From Branchiostoma belcheri (taxonomy: Eukaryota > Chordata > Leptocardii > Amphioxiformes > Branchiostomatidae), in contig NW_017803943.1 of NCBI RefSeq assembly GCF_001625305.1, forward strand, positions 1,120,862 through 1,184,861: 64,000 nt of DNA, in the 5' to 3' direction. Of the stretch, positions 1-13,300 are shown in pieces. The notes beneath the pieces were generated by a model. It was not told the DNA's origin and did no database searches. It worked only from the letters and a program-made list of their open reading frames with translations. How positions within the stretch are numbered: position 1 is the first letter of the stretch; every line of letters begins with the position of its first letter. The position numbers were made by a program, and so were the translations under genes.

Positions 1-29
1 TCTGAATTCCCTTTTTTTCAAAATCTCTT

Positions 30-271
30 CCTGTCCTTGGTACTGAACTGCACCTAGCTACCAATGATGGTATAATGACTTATGTTTAAGCTGAGAATTG
101 TCAGCAAGCTTTAGCAGTTTGATGCTACATACAGCAGTTTGAAATCTCTGATTTCTTTTTCTTAAATTTGATCCAAACCTGTCCTTGGTACTGAACTGTA
201 CTTAGCTACCAACAATGGTATAATAACTTCACTTCAAGTTGACAATTGTCAGCAAGCTTTAGCAGTTTGAT
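30..271. repeat. Tandem duplication, about 149-bp period
   Basis: Bases about 30-123 recur at about 178-271. Both copies start with CCTGTCCTTGGTACTGAA, pass through AGCTACCAA and GGTATAAT, and end with GTCAGCAAGCTTTAGCAG. Divergence is moderate, so the duplication is not recent. Confidence 0.85.
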
Positions 272-1289
272 AGCTCAGTTGTGGGCAATACCATGCGGCA
301 TGTGTTGATGAAATTCCGTAGCAACTTTCATCATCCCCAGCGCAGGAATTTGTTATTAGGCGTACGTTCCTGACAAGCACTTTCATCTGCGTCTGTTCTC
401 TCAGATGAAGGAAAGTGAAGGGCCTTGCATTATACATCAGTGTCCAATTTAGCTCCTTCAAATTCCCAGTCACGCTTCTGTCTTAGACTGAAGAGTTTGA
501 GTGTTTGTACTTAGTAGTCCAGAGGTGTATAAAACTGGGCTTTTTTAAAAGTTTTGCATCCGCATGGTTGAAGTTTTACTAGTTGTATAAAATTGAAATT
601 AATTTTTTTAGCCCTAAGCTAAGTTAATAGCATATAGAATCGTCTAGATTTACTAGACGTTTCAAGAACAGGCAAATAAGGAAAATATGAATAAGAAATT
701 TTCCAAACCAAATATTTGATTACAACGTCCACATTTCTTGTTTACTATAATTTATAATCATTAAAGGACGTTATTTTGTTAACACTTAATACTTTGTTCT
801 ACAGATTTTTGTCCTTTCTTGTTGCAGTCATGACCAGTTTTGAAATTTGCATCAGATTTGGTATGTCCAGAGCATGTCATCAGTGTCTTTGTGAAAAACA
901 CCACTAGCATCTGTTTATCTTTGAAATCATTTCCCGCATCTGTTTTGCCTCACTTTTATCGTACCGTGTGTGCCTGCCCTACATGTATGCAAATGCACAT
1001 TGGACAGACATAGATGTGAATCACTAATGCACATACATTGTAGCAGATGGCTTTTAGCATCTGCCTCCCTGGATAGAGCTTAGAGGAGATTTATTTTGAG
1101 CTGCTGAAGACGAATTTGTCTCGGGGTACAGATGAACAATTTTGAATGGCGGTAGGTGATTACAATGACTAGCAATGACCCCTAGATTTGCTTACAATGA
1201 GCATATTAGCCTTCACTCTTCTGGAGTAGCCTTTTGGCACCAAGTTTGCAGTGGGGCTAACCTTAGGAATAGGAATGGAAAACAAACAC

Positions 1290-1395
1290 ATAAGGTTAAT
1301 GACCTAGACCAGACATCTGTCACCATGGTTACCAGTGATGTAGCAACAACCTATGGTGTTGGGTTACATTATGTTGCAAGTTGCATGGCATACAA
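1290..1395. repeat. Family-C dispersed repeat (five copies)
   Basis: The shared order is AATGACCTxxACCAG, TCTGTCACCATGG, TGTAGCA, TGTTGGGTTACATTATG, then GTTTGTTAGGCTAGA in longer copies. Copies: about 1290-1395 (+), 4735-4900 (+), 22838-23000 (+), 50935-51110 (-) and 53428-53610 (+). All are in introns of AGL or the phosphatase. I saw no coding capacity or terminal repeats. Confidence 0.7.
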
Positions 1396-2264
1396 CATGT
1401 GTTTGTTGGAATTATGTCAAATAACGGAAAGGCAGATCACTTGGTTGACATCAGACATACCTGAACCGCTCCAATTTTACCCATACTAACCCTCATTATG
1501 CAGCTGATATTTCAAGCCCTGTCCTCTGATCTCTGCCTTTTTTGGTTCATAAATCTCCTACTACAGCTAGACCTGACATTGGCCTGAGATCAGACCTCCT
1601 GAATTATGCAGTATCCTGTCATTAAAGGATATTAATAACACAGACCATCATCTCTGGGGCAGGGCATCTAAAGGATGGGAGGTGGTCGCAATTAAAATGT
1701 TCTGTCAGCCGGATAATGCCGACAACTCTCCTGTGTTTCACAGTCACTTAGAACCCTTTTAACCTCTTCCCTGCTGCCTAACCTCATAGCCGATACAAAT
1801 TTGGTGCCAAATGGCTATCTTGGCAGGCTAAAAGTTAAAACAATGCAAGTGTTAAAACAATGCAAGCTAAGAAAATCAGAAGAAATTGCAGAACTGAAAG
1901 TCAATTTGCAAGCATTAAGTCCTTTGGTTGTCGTTACAGAAATGATTACATTTTAAATAAATGCAGGACAAGGTAGTTAGTAGAAAAAATTTATTTTGCA
2001 ATTGATGATTTAAGATACTTTGTATTTGGTACAACGTCGCATGAACATACATGTACATGTAGGTTAGTATGTTAAGGGATGTCACGATTATGGGCTATAA
2101 CCTGGACAATTCTGGATAGTTTCCAAAAACTAAAGAGGTTATAAATCCAAACAAACCTGGTGTATTGATTTTTGCCCACATGTAGTCGGCTAGGAAAAAG
2201 AAATATGAAGTGCTTTAAAACTGTTTGCCTTCTGGGATTTTCCAGCCCAGTGATACCAGAATTT

Positions 2265-2340
2265 TGATCAGACCTGTCCTTGGTGCTGAACACGTCATTC
2301 ACACTGTTGTGCTCTAACTCTCAGTCTCCTGCAGGATCAT
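2265..2340. repeat. Dispersed CCTTGGTGCTGAA-containing repeat, copy 1
   Basis: The core CCTGTCCTTGGTGCTGAA (2274-2291) is followed by CATTCACACTGTTG and CAGTCTCCTGC. The same order occurs at 6305-6380, so the repeat unit is at least 70 bp. Read on the minus strand the core translates as FSTKD, which explains several spurious short frames. Confidence 0.75.
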
Positions 2341-3074
2341 TAGAACATGTTGACTTGATTGTATGAATGACATCCCTGGTTACCCCAAATCTGATGCCAG
2401 CATGCGAATAAAAAACCATTGGCAAAAAAAGTTGCCTTCCTTATGAAATCTACAATGGTCATGGAGGTTGAACAAATGACTAAATAGTAAATGCACAGAG
2501 TATGGTATGCTGAATAATAGACTCTCCCTTTTTTATTTCTTGACATTTTCTTCTCTTCCTTTGGCATTCTACTATTTTGTATTGTTTCCCAATATTTACA
2601 GCCTATGTTTGCTCATTATGCAGCTGCTTTGTATGATTTTTACAGTTTGGTCAAAAACTTTTTTTTTTGGAAATAAACGAAAATTCATGCATGCACGGAT
2701 GTCATCCATATAATGAAATCAACATGGCCTAACTCACACACAAGTTATGAACATCCTATCCACTAGTGCCACTACTCATTCATGACTAACGTCTGCTACC
2801 CTGTCCAACAGAATGACCTGGTCGTTTCAAAGTAGGTTTATGATCTTCAGTAATGCTTCATTCATGATGAAGAAATTGCTTTTTTGGTTGTTAACCGTCC
2901 GTGGGGAGGGTTTATTCACGATCAATAGAAATCCTCAGCCATCCATTTACCAGGGCCCAATATCCATATAAATTGTGACATCAGGTCGCGGGTTCAGAAG
3001 TAGAGGTTTCCGCCACAGGTGACTTGTTTTCTTTCCTGAAATTCAATTTTGTCAGAAGAGCTGAGCTAAGACCA

Positions 3075-3200
3075 TAGAGCATGTCGGCAGAATGTACTTT
3101 GCCTTAGCAAAACCCAGATTTTTCACGGTTCTCATTGGATGTTTGATCAACGTTGCATTAGAATTTTGCCTGTTGCAGATGATATCTTAAAATTCTGACA
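3075..3200. repeat. Family-D repeat fragment
   Basis: It contains GAGCATGTCGGCAGAATGTA, then GTTGCATTAGAATTTTGCCT and GCAGATGATATCTT. The same blocks appear at 52595-52870, and the end block matches the terminal inverted repeat of the element at 20963-21224. Only one end is recognisable here. Confidence 0.6.
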
Positions 3201-4221
3201 TAACATTTTTTTGTTGCTGTGAATTGTATCATTTAGTCAGTATGAAACTGCTTTTTCACAAAACCTACTTTGCAGTTTTTCTGATTACCCAACAACCTAC
3301 ATATACATTATACAAGCATCAACCCTTCAACCTATTCTTACTTTACCACCTTAGGAGGTAAAAAAGAGTTTTTTGATCACTGGAAAACTAGTTTCTACTG
3401 AATTTGAATTTTACTGAATAAGACTTACTAACTTAAAGGCTCTTCAAGTTGTTATGAACAGTGCATTTTTTTTGGAAACCTTGTCACGTAGTAAAATCCA
3501 TTGGCACTTGTGCCCTGCTTGTAGGCATTTGAATTATCTTTCAGTATTTCCCCTAACATATCCCTTGAGTGGCATTAGACACCAAATTTACTGTATAGTT
3601 TATTCTGGTAATGTGTACGGTACATTAGCCATGCCTGGTTAGGCATTCAAGGGTGTATGTGATGTTTGTTCTCCATTAGTTTGCAAATCAGCTTATTATG
3701 TAAGACAATATATGATAACAGCTATGATAGAGGAGGTAGTTGCCATTTATTAGTGTTATAGTTAACAGATATGAATTGTGACATTCAAACATGCATGCCT
3801 GACGAATCATTAAAGAGCATAATTTCTTGTATTATGATGGCAATATAATGTTATTTATAATTGTTACAGCTTCAATTGTATATTTAGAGGGGGAATGGTC
3901 CATATCATGTACATGTGTTGTAGTGCCAACAATACAATGTTTTAATCAATCAATTGGTACACAGTATAAGGTACATCTTGTATATGACATATTGTTTGAG
4001 ATGTGTAAGATATGGATTAATGATATTTTGATCAATGTGTTATAAAGACATGTAGCACTTAGTCTAGATGACAGAATTATTTCAGATACACATTTTGTGC
4101 TTGTAGGTGAAGGCACTTTCAATTTGTATGATATTAGTTACTGTATCAAAAGTAGGAAAATTTCCTCAGAATTTCTTGCAACCATTGTTATCACAGTGAC
4201 CCTTTTGGTACTACACAATTT

Positions 4222-4370
4222 CACCAGTCACAGAGATTTAAGTGAGGAAAGTTGTGTAAAGTGTCTTTTCCAAGGGCACAATGTTGGGGCATGTAGGTGG
4301 AATCGAACCCAGAACCCCAACCCCTGGGTTCCAGGCCGAATGCCCTACAATTATTACACCACATGACGCC
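4222..4370 (-). mobile_element. tRNA-derived SINE, copy 1
   Basis: On the minus strand a tRNA-like head has a perfect B box (GGTTCGATTCC, complement near 4300) and a GTGGTGTAAT A-box region. It is followed by a conserved body, CTTGTGCCCTTGGGAAAGGC-like, ending near 4230. Related copies lie at 13705-13945 and 38985-39115. It abuts the AGL exon at 4391 by only about 20 bp. Confidence 0.75.
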
Positions 4371-4390
4371 ACTGTTTTTGCCCCCACCAG

Positions 4391-7300
4391 GACAGATGCA
4401 GAGACAGAGAAGGAGAGGATACAGAAATGTAGCGACGCTTTCCGGAAGCACCTGGAGAAGTTGAACGCGGAAGTTACGAGAGACCTTCAGCATCACCTGA
4501 AGGCAGCAGTGGAGAATTGTGGGAAGGGTGTTGCCTACGAGCGACTCGATGCCCAGGGACCAAAGTTGGGGCCTGTGACAAGGAAATACCCGCTTGTTAC
4601 AGAGTAAGTTGTTTGTTCTTATCTCTGCATTTCAGAAGAAAGAATGCAATTTTCAATTATGATATTATGAGGAAGGAGAGGTGGTAGGTATGTTTTCATT
4701 ACTTAGTTTCTCCTTCTTCTTTCCCAAACATGTAAGGTCAATGACCTGAACCAGGTGTCTGTCACCATGGTAGCTGGTGCTGTAGCAGAAAATCTGTCGT
4801 GTTGGATTACATTATGAATCAAGTAGCAGGACAAAGTTTAAGAGGCTGGTCACCATATACATATTGTACATGAATGTGTTTGAATACTAATAATATACAG
4901 ATACAGTGGTCGAAATACTTTTTTTCAGTGCTCTGCAATATTGCAGAAGAGTCAAAATTTTGTTCTGCAATTTGGAAATACTTTCTGCCAATACACAAGC
5001 CTCCATACTACAATCTTGCAGATTTATAAGCATGAACTATTGATTGATATGCAAATTAGTGAAGACAAATTTTTGGAAGTCCAAAAAGAAACAAAAGATA
5101 GACAAGTCAAGACAAGGATGATGCAAATTAATGAAGAAGCTCCTGTTGTTTCAGAACAGGAGCTTAAGTGTTGTCTGTCCTTGGGGCCAAGAGCACCAAA
5201 TCCCAAGTGCCAATTTTTCCTGCTGCAAAATTGCAGATTGTATAAATTTTTCTTCTGCAATCTTGAAAATCTATCTGCAGATTGCAGACTGCAGACAGGT
5301 ATTTCGAACACTGAGATAGCAACAGTTTGACTGTTTCTTGTGTTAGACCATGTGAATGACTTTCAACAGTATGCATTTTCTTTGCAAATGTTACCTGTCT
5401 AGTTTGTATCTTGTTTCTTACAGCTTCATAAGCAAGCATGTTACCCAAAAGTACAAAATTCTGATATCCCGAAAATGCTTATCCCGATGATGCTTATCCC
5501 ATGATCTGTACTGTGTGTTTCCCGTTGCAGGTATTTCCGACAGCCGAACGGCGAAAGCTCGTCCTGGCATGCAGATGAGAAGCTCATGAGCAAGAAGGAG
5601 GCGCGCCTCATCCTGGCGCACAACGGCTGGGTCATGGGGGACGACCCGCTGCGGAACTTTGCCGAGGCCGGCTCGCACGTGTACCTGCGCCGGGAGCTGA
5701 TCGCCTGGGGCGACAATGTGAAGCTGAGGTACGGCAAGCGCCCCGAGGACTGCCCGTTCCTATGGAAACACATGCTGGAGTACACCATGGCGACGGCGCG
5801 AACCTTCCACGGCATTCGCATCGACAACTGTCACAGTACGCCCATACATGTGGCAGAGGTAAGACAATAAGCCATTATGTTTAAAGTTTAAGAAGAAAAG
5901 TAGTACTTACATCGACTATCATATATATTATATAGTTACAAACTGCAACTGTTCACTAATTCAGTCTTGGTGGATGCCATTCATCAATCAATCAATCAAT
6001 CAATAAATCAAGCCAGCAATCAGTACTTTGTGTTTTAACTGAAACCAAAGCTGTTGTATTCAAGTATTGTTTTCCACGTTTTATATACCACGCTCGAGAA
6101 GTTGTCAATCGGAAGTCTTTTTTAAATTACAAAATTTATATAGTTAGATTGTACCTGCCAATCGACAGACCCTTTTAATTGTCTTATGAATGAGAAAATA
6201 ATCAAATAGTCTATTGAAGGTGTTAGGACTAGGAGTCATAGCCACAAAGCTGGCAGGAGACCTGTCCTTGGCAACGTAACATTCAAATTGCAGCTTGCAA
6301 CCAGGAATCTGATTGGGCTTGTCCTTGGTGCTGAATGCAGCATTCACACTGTTGAGTTCTTACTCACAGTCGCCTGCTTAACTTGACTAAAGATGGCAAT
6401 GTATCAATCAAAGTGGTTTTCCCGAGTCTATTCACATAATTGACATGTGGTGTCATTTACGAGCAAACCACAGATAATAGATTAAGATGGAGGAAGACAC
6501 CCCATATAAAATTCAAAGGTCATGCATAAGTAACAGTTTGGGAATATTGCCATGCATACTTACATGTACATGTAGTCAGCATTGTTGTTTCCTTTCTAAA
6601 CTCTGAGGCAAAGTTGGTAGGGGTTAAAAATACTGACATTTCATATAATGTTGTAAACTTTATTACACAACAGTTTTACAAATAAATCAATCAAATTTCA
6701 TCAGTTGTTATATAACAAGAATGCTATGAGACAAAAATCTGTCTTGCAAAGACTAGTATGAGATGAGAATTTGCTTTTTCAGTCGATGGTCCAACTTCTA
6801 GCATTTACAGTAGAATAGATTTACAGTAGTGTTGCAACTGTCCTTGGTGCTGAAAAATGCACTTCCATCATATCATAACTCTGTCTTGTTGCCTGTCTAG
6901 TTTATGCTGGACGCAGCGCGACAGGTGAACCCTGACCTGTACGTCGTGGCTGAGCTCTTCACGGGGAAAGAGGACCTTGACAACGTGTTTGTGAACCGAC
7001 TCGGAATAACATCACTTGTACGAGGTACCGTACGACTCCTTTATATGATGTAACCGGGGCTTAAATATTGTATAATAGATAAACACACTGTGACAGGACT
7101 AATGGACTAATTCATTACAACTAAGTGCCATTCAGGAAGTGGAGGTGCCAAAATATGACAGGTGTTACAAGTGTGTGTAAAAGCCAGTAACACAACTGTC
7201 AGTCACGTTTGCTTACCACAAACTGAGTGCGCCCCGTATTGTCCATTTTAGTGCCAGCCATTAATGTCAGTAATGTGAGACAACTGCACAATAAGGTTTC

Positions 7301-10300
7301 AAAATGGAAGTTAATTACAATTACATGAAGATTTTTTCAATTGAAATTTTGCAAAAATGTTTATAGTGTGCCTTTAAGGTTTGTTCCCTGCCAACACTAT
7401 CAGAAAATTGATAAACTGCAAAGACCTTTAGCTAACTAAGTGGTGATAGTAAGTGATTTGTCTTACTTCATTAGAAGAGAAATACAGTCATAAAAGCAGC
7501 AGGTTGCTCCCCAAAATGGGTTCACGAGATGATCATACTCCATGTGACAAGGCCATACTAGTATCAACTTCATCTTTCTCCGTTATATTCCCCCTGCAGG
7601 GCTTAAGATACTGAGTGCATAAACTGTTATCTTTTGTGCACCAAAAAGTTGGTGCACCTACATTTTTGTGTAGATTTACATGTGTTCAAGGTATGCTTGA
7701 CATACAAGTACCAGAAATCTAATGAAACCTCAAAGTTTATTGTGGTAGGAATATATTGAATCTGTGCACCTACATTTTTAGATAAGATGCATCAGTGAAC
7801 CAACATTGTATTGCCCCAAAAGGAATTTTGAGCCCTGGCCTGTCAGTAGGGTAGCACGAGTCTATTACCGCTAGTATTGATTTGCCTTCAATCTTTGAAC
7901 TGTGTCGATTTGATCTCCATTAAATAGATATCGTTTGGCAGACACCACTTCAGTGTCTATTATGAGTAACTAAGGAAGCCAGCATGGGGCAAGGCCACAC
8001 CAATTTATGTTGTTGTTTCTCTGCTTTGAAAATAATTCTAAAGTGAAATATCAACTGTCATAATACATAGCCGAATATGGCCTCCCAAACACTGCTGAAC
8101 TCCCCCCAACCATGGTTAGGGGTAGGTTGGGAGCAAGGTCAGCTGCGGTTGGCTGGTGTTCAGCCAGGTCAGCTACTGTTTTGCTGCACCAGCAGAATGT
8201 TTCAAAATGTTTACAACGTTCAGGTGTGGACGGGAGGTTTGGCCAGTTGTTGGCTGGTGTTCTGGAGTGGGCCAGGGCATTGTCAGTTGTCAAATTTAAT
8301 TCAAATTCGATTTGATTCCCATAGAAAGGTAGGCATGGCCTAATTCTGGTCAGACAGCTCTCAAACAACCTTGGTCGGCTGGTGTTCAAGGGAAGGTTCT
8401 GTATGTGTTAAAGGGGGGATTTAGATTACCTTCAAGTTGACACATGTAGTTACAGCAGAGGAATATAGTCATGCAAGTTTGTTTCCCTGAGCCTTATTTT
8501 TTCATCCTGACTACTTAGTAAATTTTCACATGCTAAAATGTCAGAAAATGAATCGTTTTAGAGATTTTTAGCGCTTTTGTTTGACATATCATTTCAAAAT
8601 CTGGTTACAAAGCCAGCATGCTTTGGGCTATGAGTGTGTTACTAGTATATAGTACACTATCCTAAGTTGTGTGAAAGTTGTTGCGTCGAGTGAAGCAAAA
8701 AGGACAACTTCAGGAAGGAGCTTCATTTCCTGATTATAGGAGGGAAGATTGGGAGTCTTGGCATGAAATTGGATGAATCGGAAGGTAAAAATCAATGGAT
8801 CTGGTGGAGATATTCACGGGGCCGGCAAACGTGACAAAACGCAAAGATAACAGGGCTGGAGATTCAGTCGGTTTAATTGAGGTTCAAGGGTAGACCATGT
8901 ACACGTCTGGCACGTGTTCCTGCATTCAGGATGGACGGCAGCTGCAGTACAATCAATAGAACTGCTCCACTTGGCTGATCATATGCTGTAGGATAAGGAG
9001 ATTCTTGTATAAGTTATTTCTAACATTAAATGGTGGTGTTTGAAGCATAGACTTATAGATGAGATTTGTCTGTCAAAAATAGTTAATGACACACTTAGTT
9101 ATTGTATAGTAGGTATTTTCATTCTGAATGTATCTGATTGATGACTTCTTATGATTTTTATTTGGTTTGTAACATTCATGTGAAAGGGTGCAGCTGTGTT
9201 CATCAAGTACTGTTCAGTATCTGAAGTATTGAAATTTATCTTAACCTCATATATGTTATCGCAAACTCAGTTATAACAATCCTAATTGAAGAAATAGAAC
9301 AGAAGTAAGCCTAGTTTCCTTTTTTTATTGTACATTAATTGGAGTTTACCACTCGGGTCTGTGCATGAACAAAGATACAAATAAATTATCCAAATAACTT
9401 TTGAAAAAAAACCCATTCCTCTCAGAGTTACAATGTGTACAATTTGAGAGGAAAGAGTGATACATTGTAAAGCTACAGGTAGGAACTGTCTGACATGGTT
9501 GAATGTTTGAACATTATTGAGACTCAGCTATGACATACATTATAAGCTTGATACTGAGCCCTGCTAACAATAGTAGTATAAAGTAGAGGGGATTCATTCC
9601 TCAAGCTAACCGACACCTTGCACACGCAGTCGTCCCTCAGTAAGACACCTGGAGCTGCATAGTTCCCGTTTAGAACTCTTATTCAGCCTGTCACACTGCT
9701 AATGATAGTACTTTTGCTCTTCCCCACAGAGGCTATGAGTGCGTTTGACTCCCATGAGGAGGGCCGGCTGGTGTACCGGTACGGCGGCGAGCCAGTCGGC
9801 GCCTTCTGGAAACCCAACACGCGACCTCTGACCCCAGCGATTGCCCATGCCATGTTCCTTGACCTGACCCACGACAATCCATGTGCAATACAGGTACTGT
9901 GCATGTGTCAGGGTTTCACATTTCATCTGGCAATTATGTGTACGGTTTATGATTAAAAGGAGAAATTTGTCTAAAATGTACTTAAAGTCTTACATTTAGA
10001 GTTGGTGTCCTCAAGCTTGATCCTGATGTGGAATTCTGCTGCAATGTACAAAAATGTACACAAATGTACATGTATGTAATAGACAAACTACTATAGCCAT
10101 TCACATGAAAAAGTGAAAAAAAGATTTGTAAACTCTAAGTCTTAATAACTATATTCATTTTATCATTTCTATAGGCATTAGACCAAGTACTGTACATATA
10201 TACTGTACATATATGATGTACATTATATGTTTCCTCCATTGAACTTAAAGTACATCAACTGTTATTTTAACTCTGAGTCAATGAATGTTTTTTTAAATCT

Positions 10301-13300
10301 AACAAAGCCTTGTATGTTTGTCATGACAGAAACGTTCTGTGTACGACCCGTTGCCGAGCGCTGCTCTGGTTGCCATGGCCAGCTGTGCTATAGGCAGTAC
10401 CCGTGGTTACGATGAGCTGGTACCTCACCACGTAAGTTTCTTAAGTTATTCAAGTTTAAATTTTTGTCTTTCTTTCACAAATGATATTTTTTTAAAAATC
10501 ATGTCAGGGTCCAAAATAGCAACAATTAGATACTGCACATGGCCCAATCTCTGTCTAAAACGACTGTGTCATTTCCAAGCATTGATTTTTGATGATAACT
10601 AATGAGAAGTGGTAAAATCAGCTAGACAAGTTTGAGTCTGGTTTCGGGGTTACCAGGGATCAAAGATGGCACCCACTGGGTCATTTGTTATGTCATTGGG
10701 ACAGTCTACTGTAGGACATAAACTTTGAAATCTGTATCTCTCTCTTATCTTATCGATGTGCTTTGTATTATAAGAAGACCACTTACATTTGTATCTATAA
10801 GAAGACCAGATTCTATAGGTCCTCTGGGTAGTCGTCTTATAGAAGTTTGACTTTACTAGTATTTTGTCATTTTTGCCCTCCTCTAGGTTTGATGTTTGTC
10901 TTATATATTATGTAGATCCATGTAGTGGAGGAGGGACGATGTTACCCCGTCTGGGACGACAACTCCAAGAAGGAGGATGTTTGTTCCGTGAACAATCGTT
11001 CCGGTATCATCGCAGCGAAACGGGCACTCAACCTGCTCCACCAGCAGTTGGGCATGGCCGGATTCAACCAGGTTAGAAGTAAAAAATTAGTTAGAAAATT
11101 CTTCAGCACCAAGGACAGAGCCGACCATTTCTTCTTTTTTCTGTTCTTCTATTCGATCACTATAACTTGTTGTGCAGAACAGACATTTTGAAATGCTTCA
11201 ATTGCAATCAGAAACTGGATCATACTAAGTTAGGACATTTTGATGGACAGTTGGGACATGAAAGAGAACTTACTTTGGCATTTAAAGACCAAAAAAAGGC
11301 ACCCCTTTATGTTCTATCCCTTACCTATATTGTCTCAACAGTAAGTCTGTCTCCTGTGTTATATTATGAAGTGATGAAATTTTGGAACATAAATTCATTT
11401 GAATTGTCGCTGGTTTACACTTATGAGAAGTGATTATTATATTACCAGTATGATTGACAATCCAATGGACTGACAGCTGTTTTTATTTGTTGAACAGGTT
11501 TATGTTGACCAAGTGGATGAAAACATTGTAGCGGTGACTAGACACTGCCCCAACTCTCACCACTCTGTCATCCTGGTGGCCAGAACAGCCTTCAAACACC
11601 CACATAACCCTCAAGCAACAGGCTACATCCCTCCGCTATGTATACCTGGTATGTGACACAAAACCCCCTTCCTTACAGTGAGAGTGGCACGAATTATGTT
11701 TTCTTATTTTCGGCTGAAAGTTTACTTGTGTTGATATGGTTTTTATTTTGTAAAATATTCCTAGAAGAATTAGTTTATGTCAACGAAGTTGATAATTATT
11801 CAGCAAAAAAAACGTACCCCAAATGTGAGCAAAAAGAGCCCCTCCCCTGCATATTGGTACAGTCAAATATTCTAATAAATGACCACTTACTAGATGGTTT
11901 GTTACACCTTGATATGAAATGGGGACTTCTTAGTAGTCAACACCATTTGGCTATATGATGATTTGACTTTCCACAATGCCACTCCTAGGTAGCATTTGGG
12001 TCAGATAGCTGAGGAAGACTGAGTGATTCAGTCGAAAATTTCTGGTGAGTCAAATTTTGAGTTGGAGAAAAGTTTAAGTTTTTCATAATGTAATTTACCA
12101 ACTCAGATGAACTTTTATGCTGCTACAGGTGTTGTTGAGGAGATCATCCTGGAAGCCCGCTTGGTTCAGAAGTCTCCCGACGACTTTAACCAGGATGGAA
12201 CCTTCATCAACGGACTCAACAACTACCAGCTGGAGATGCAGGAACACATCCAGGTCAGAGGTCAACCTGTTGCATATTTACTGTATATAAATACAGAAAT
12301 AAAGATTCTTATGTCTCAGTTGATTTTGGATTTAATGTTTTATTAATAGTAACATAGTATGCACACAGCATAGGCTACATTTAGGCCACAACAATTTGAT
12401 TTAGGTTGTCAGATTTTTCAGAAAACATACTAAGAAACAGGGGAAAAACAGGCCTTAGGCATTCTATGATAGCCCTAAAGTCTACTATAAGAGTTGATGG
12501 TGTGAATGATGTCAACAAGGGTGGTTTATATGTGAGTAAATCAATGAACTCTTAAACCACTGCAAAGAAAGGTGGAAAAACATTAACAGCTATGAAGCGG
12601 TGACAACGATGATGATGATGATGATGATGAAAGAGCTAAGTTGTAATTTGACCCTTGTGTGTGTTGTGCCCATCGCAGCTGTACGGCAGTGCTATGGTGG
12701 AGTTATCCGGAGGGGGGGAGGGCAGGAACTCTCCAGTACAGGAGGTTGACTTCATCAACTTTCCTCCAGGCAGCATCATTGCGTTTAGGTGAGATGTCTG
12801 TACTTATTCTCTTTGCTAAGGGCATCCAAATTGCAATTTCAGGGCAGCAAAACAAAAAATACCCTGGATGAGTAAAATTGGCTGATGTTAACATTTACTG
12901 CCTTTTCATCATTTCACATTTGAAGTGTTTAAAAATAGCCAAAAAGGAAGCCATCTGAGGCATCTCTTTATTTTTGGGTACTGTCAATGAATAGTAATTG
13001 TTATACCCAGCCTATGATACAAAAAAAGCTGTTTATGTCAGCAACATCACATTTTTGCCTCACAGATATAACTTTTGTTTATTGATGCATCAAAAAAAAT
13101 CTCAAGTACATGGAAGCTCTGCCAAAATTAAAATTACAGAACACACAACGCAATCACAGTTACAGCTTTGGGGTAGGATTGATTTAACCTATTGAAAATG
13201 CCCCCAAAAAAATGCAGACTGTAGGTAACTAGTTATTTCTAACACTAAAATACAGTCGTGAATAGTTTCGTCAGGTTGGTAAGACACTGAAAGTCTTTTA

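Larger units (their letters stand above)
1..4390. other. AGL upstream intron, no exon seen
   Basis: No AGL-like or other recognisable exon was found in the first 4.4 kb. It holds a tandem duplication (30-271), two copies of a CCTTGGTGCTGAA-containing repeat, a family-C repeat near 1290-1390, a family-D fragment near 3075-3200 and a SINE at 4222-4370. The longest open frame here (1175-1489) lies largely inside a dispersed repeat. The stretch is best read as the intron before the first visible AGL exon. Confidence 0.7.

Noticed and set aside
1175..1489. 104-codon open frame as an AGL 5' exon
   Set aside because: No similarity to AGL, and much of it is the family-C repeat found in four other introns.
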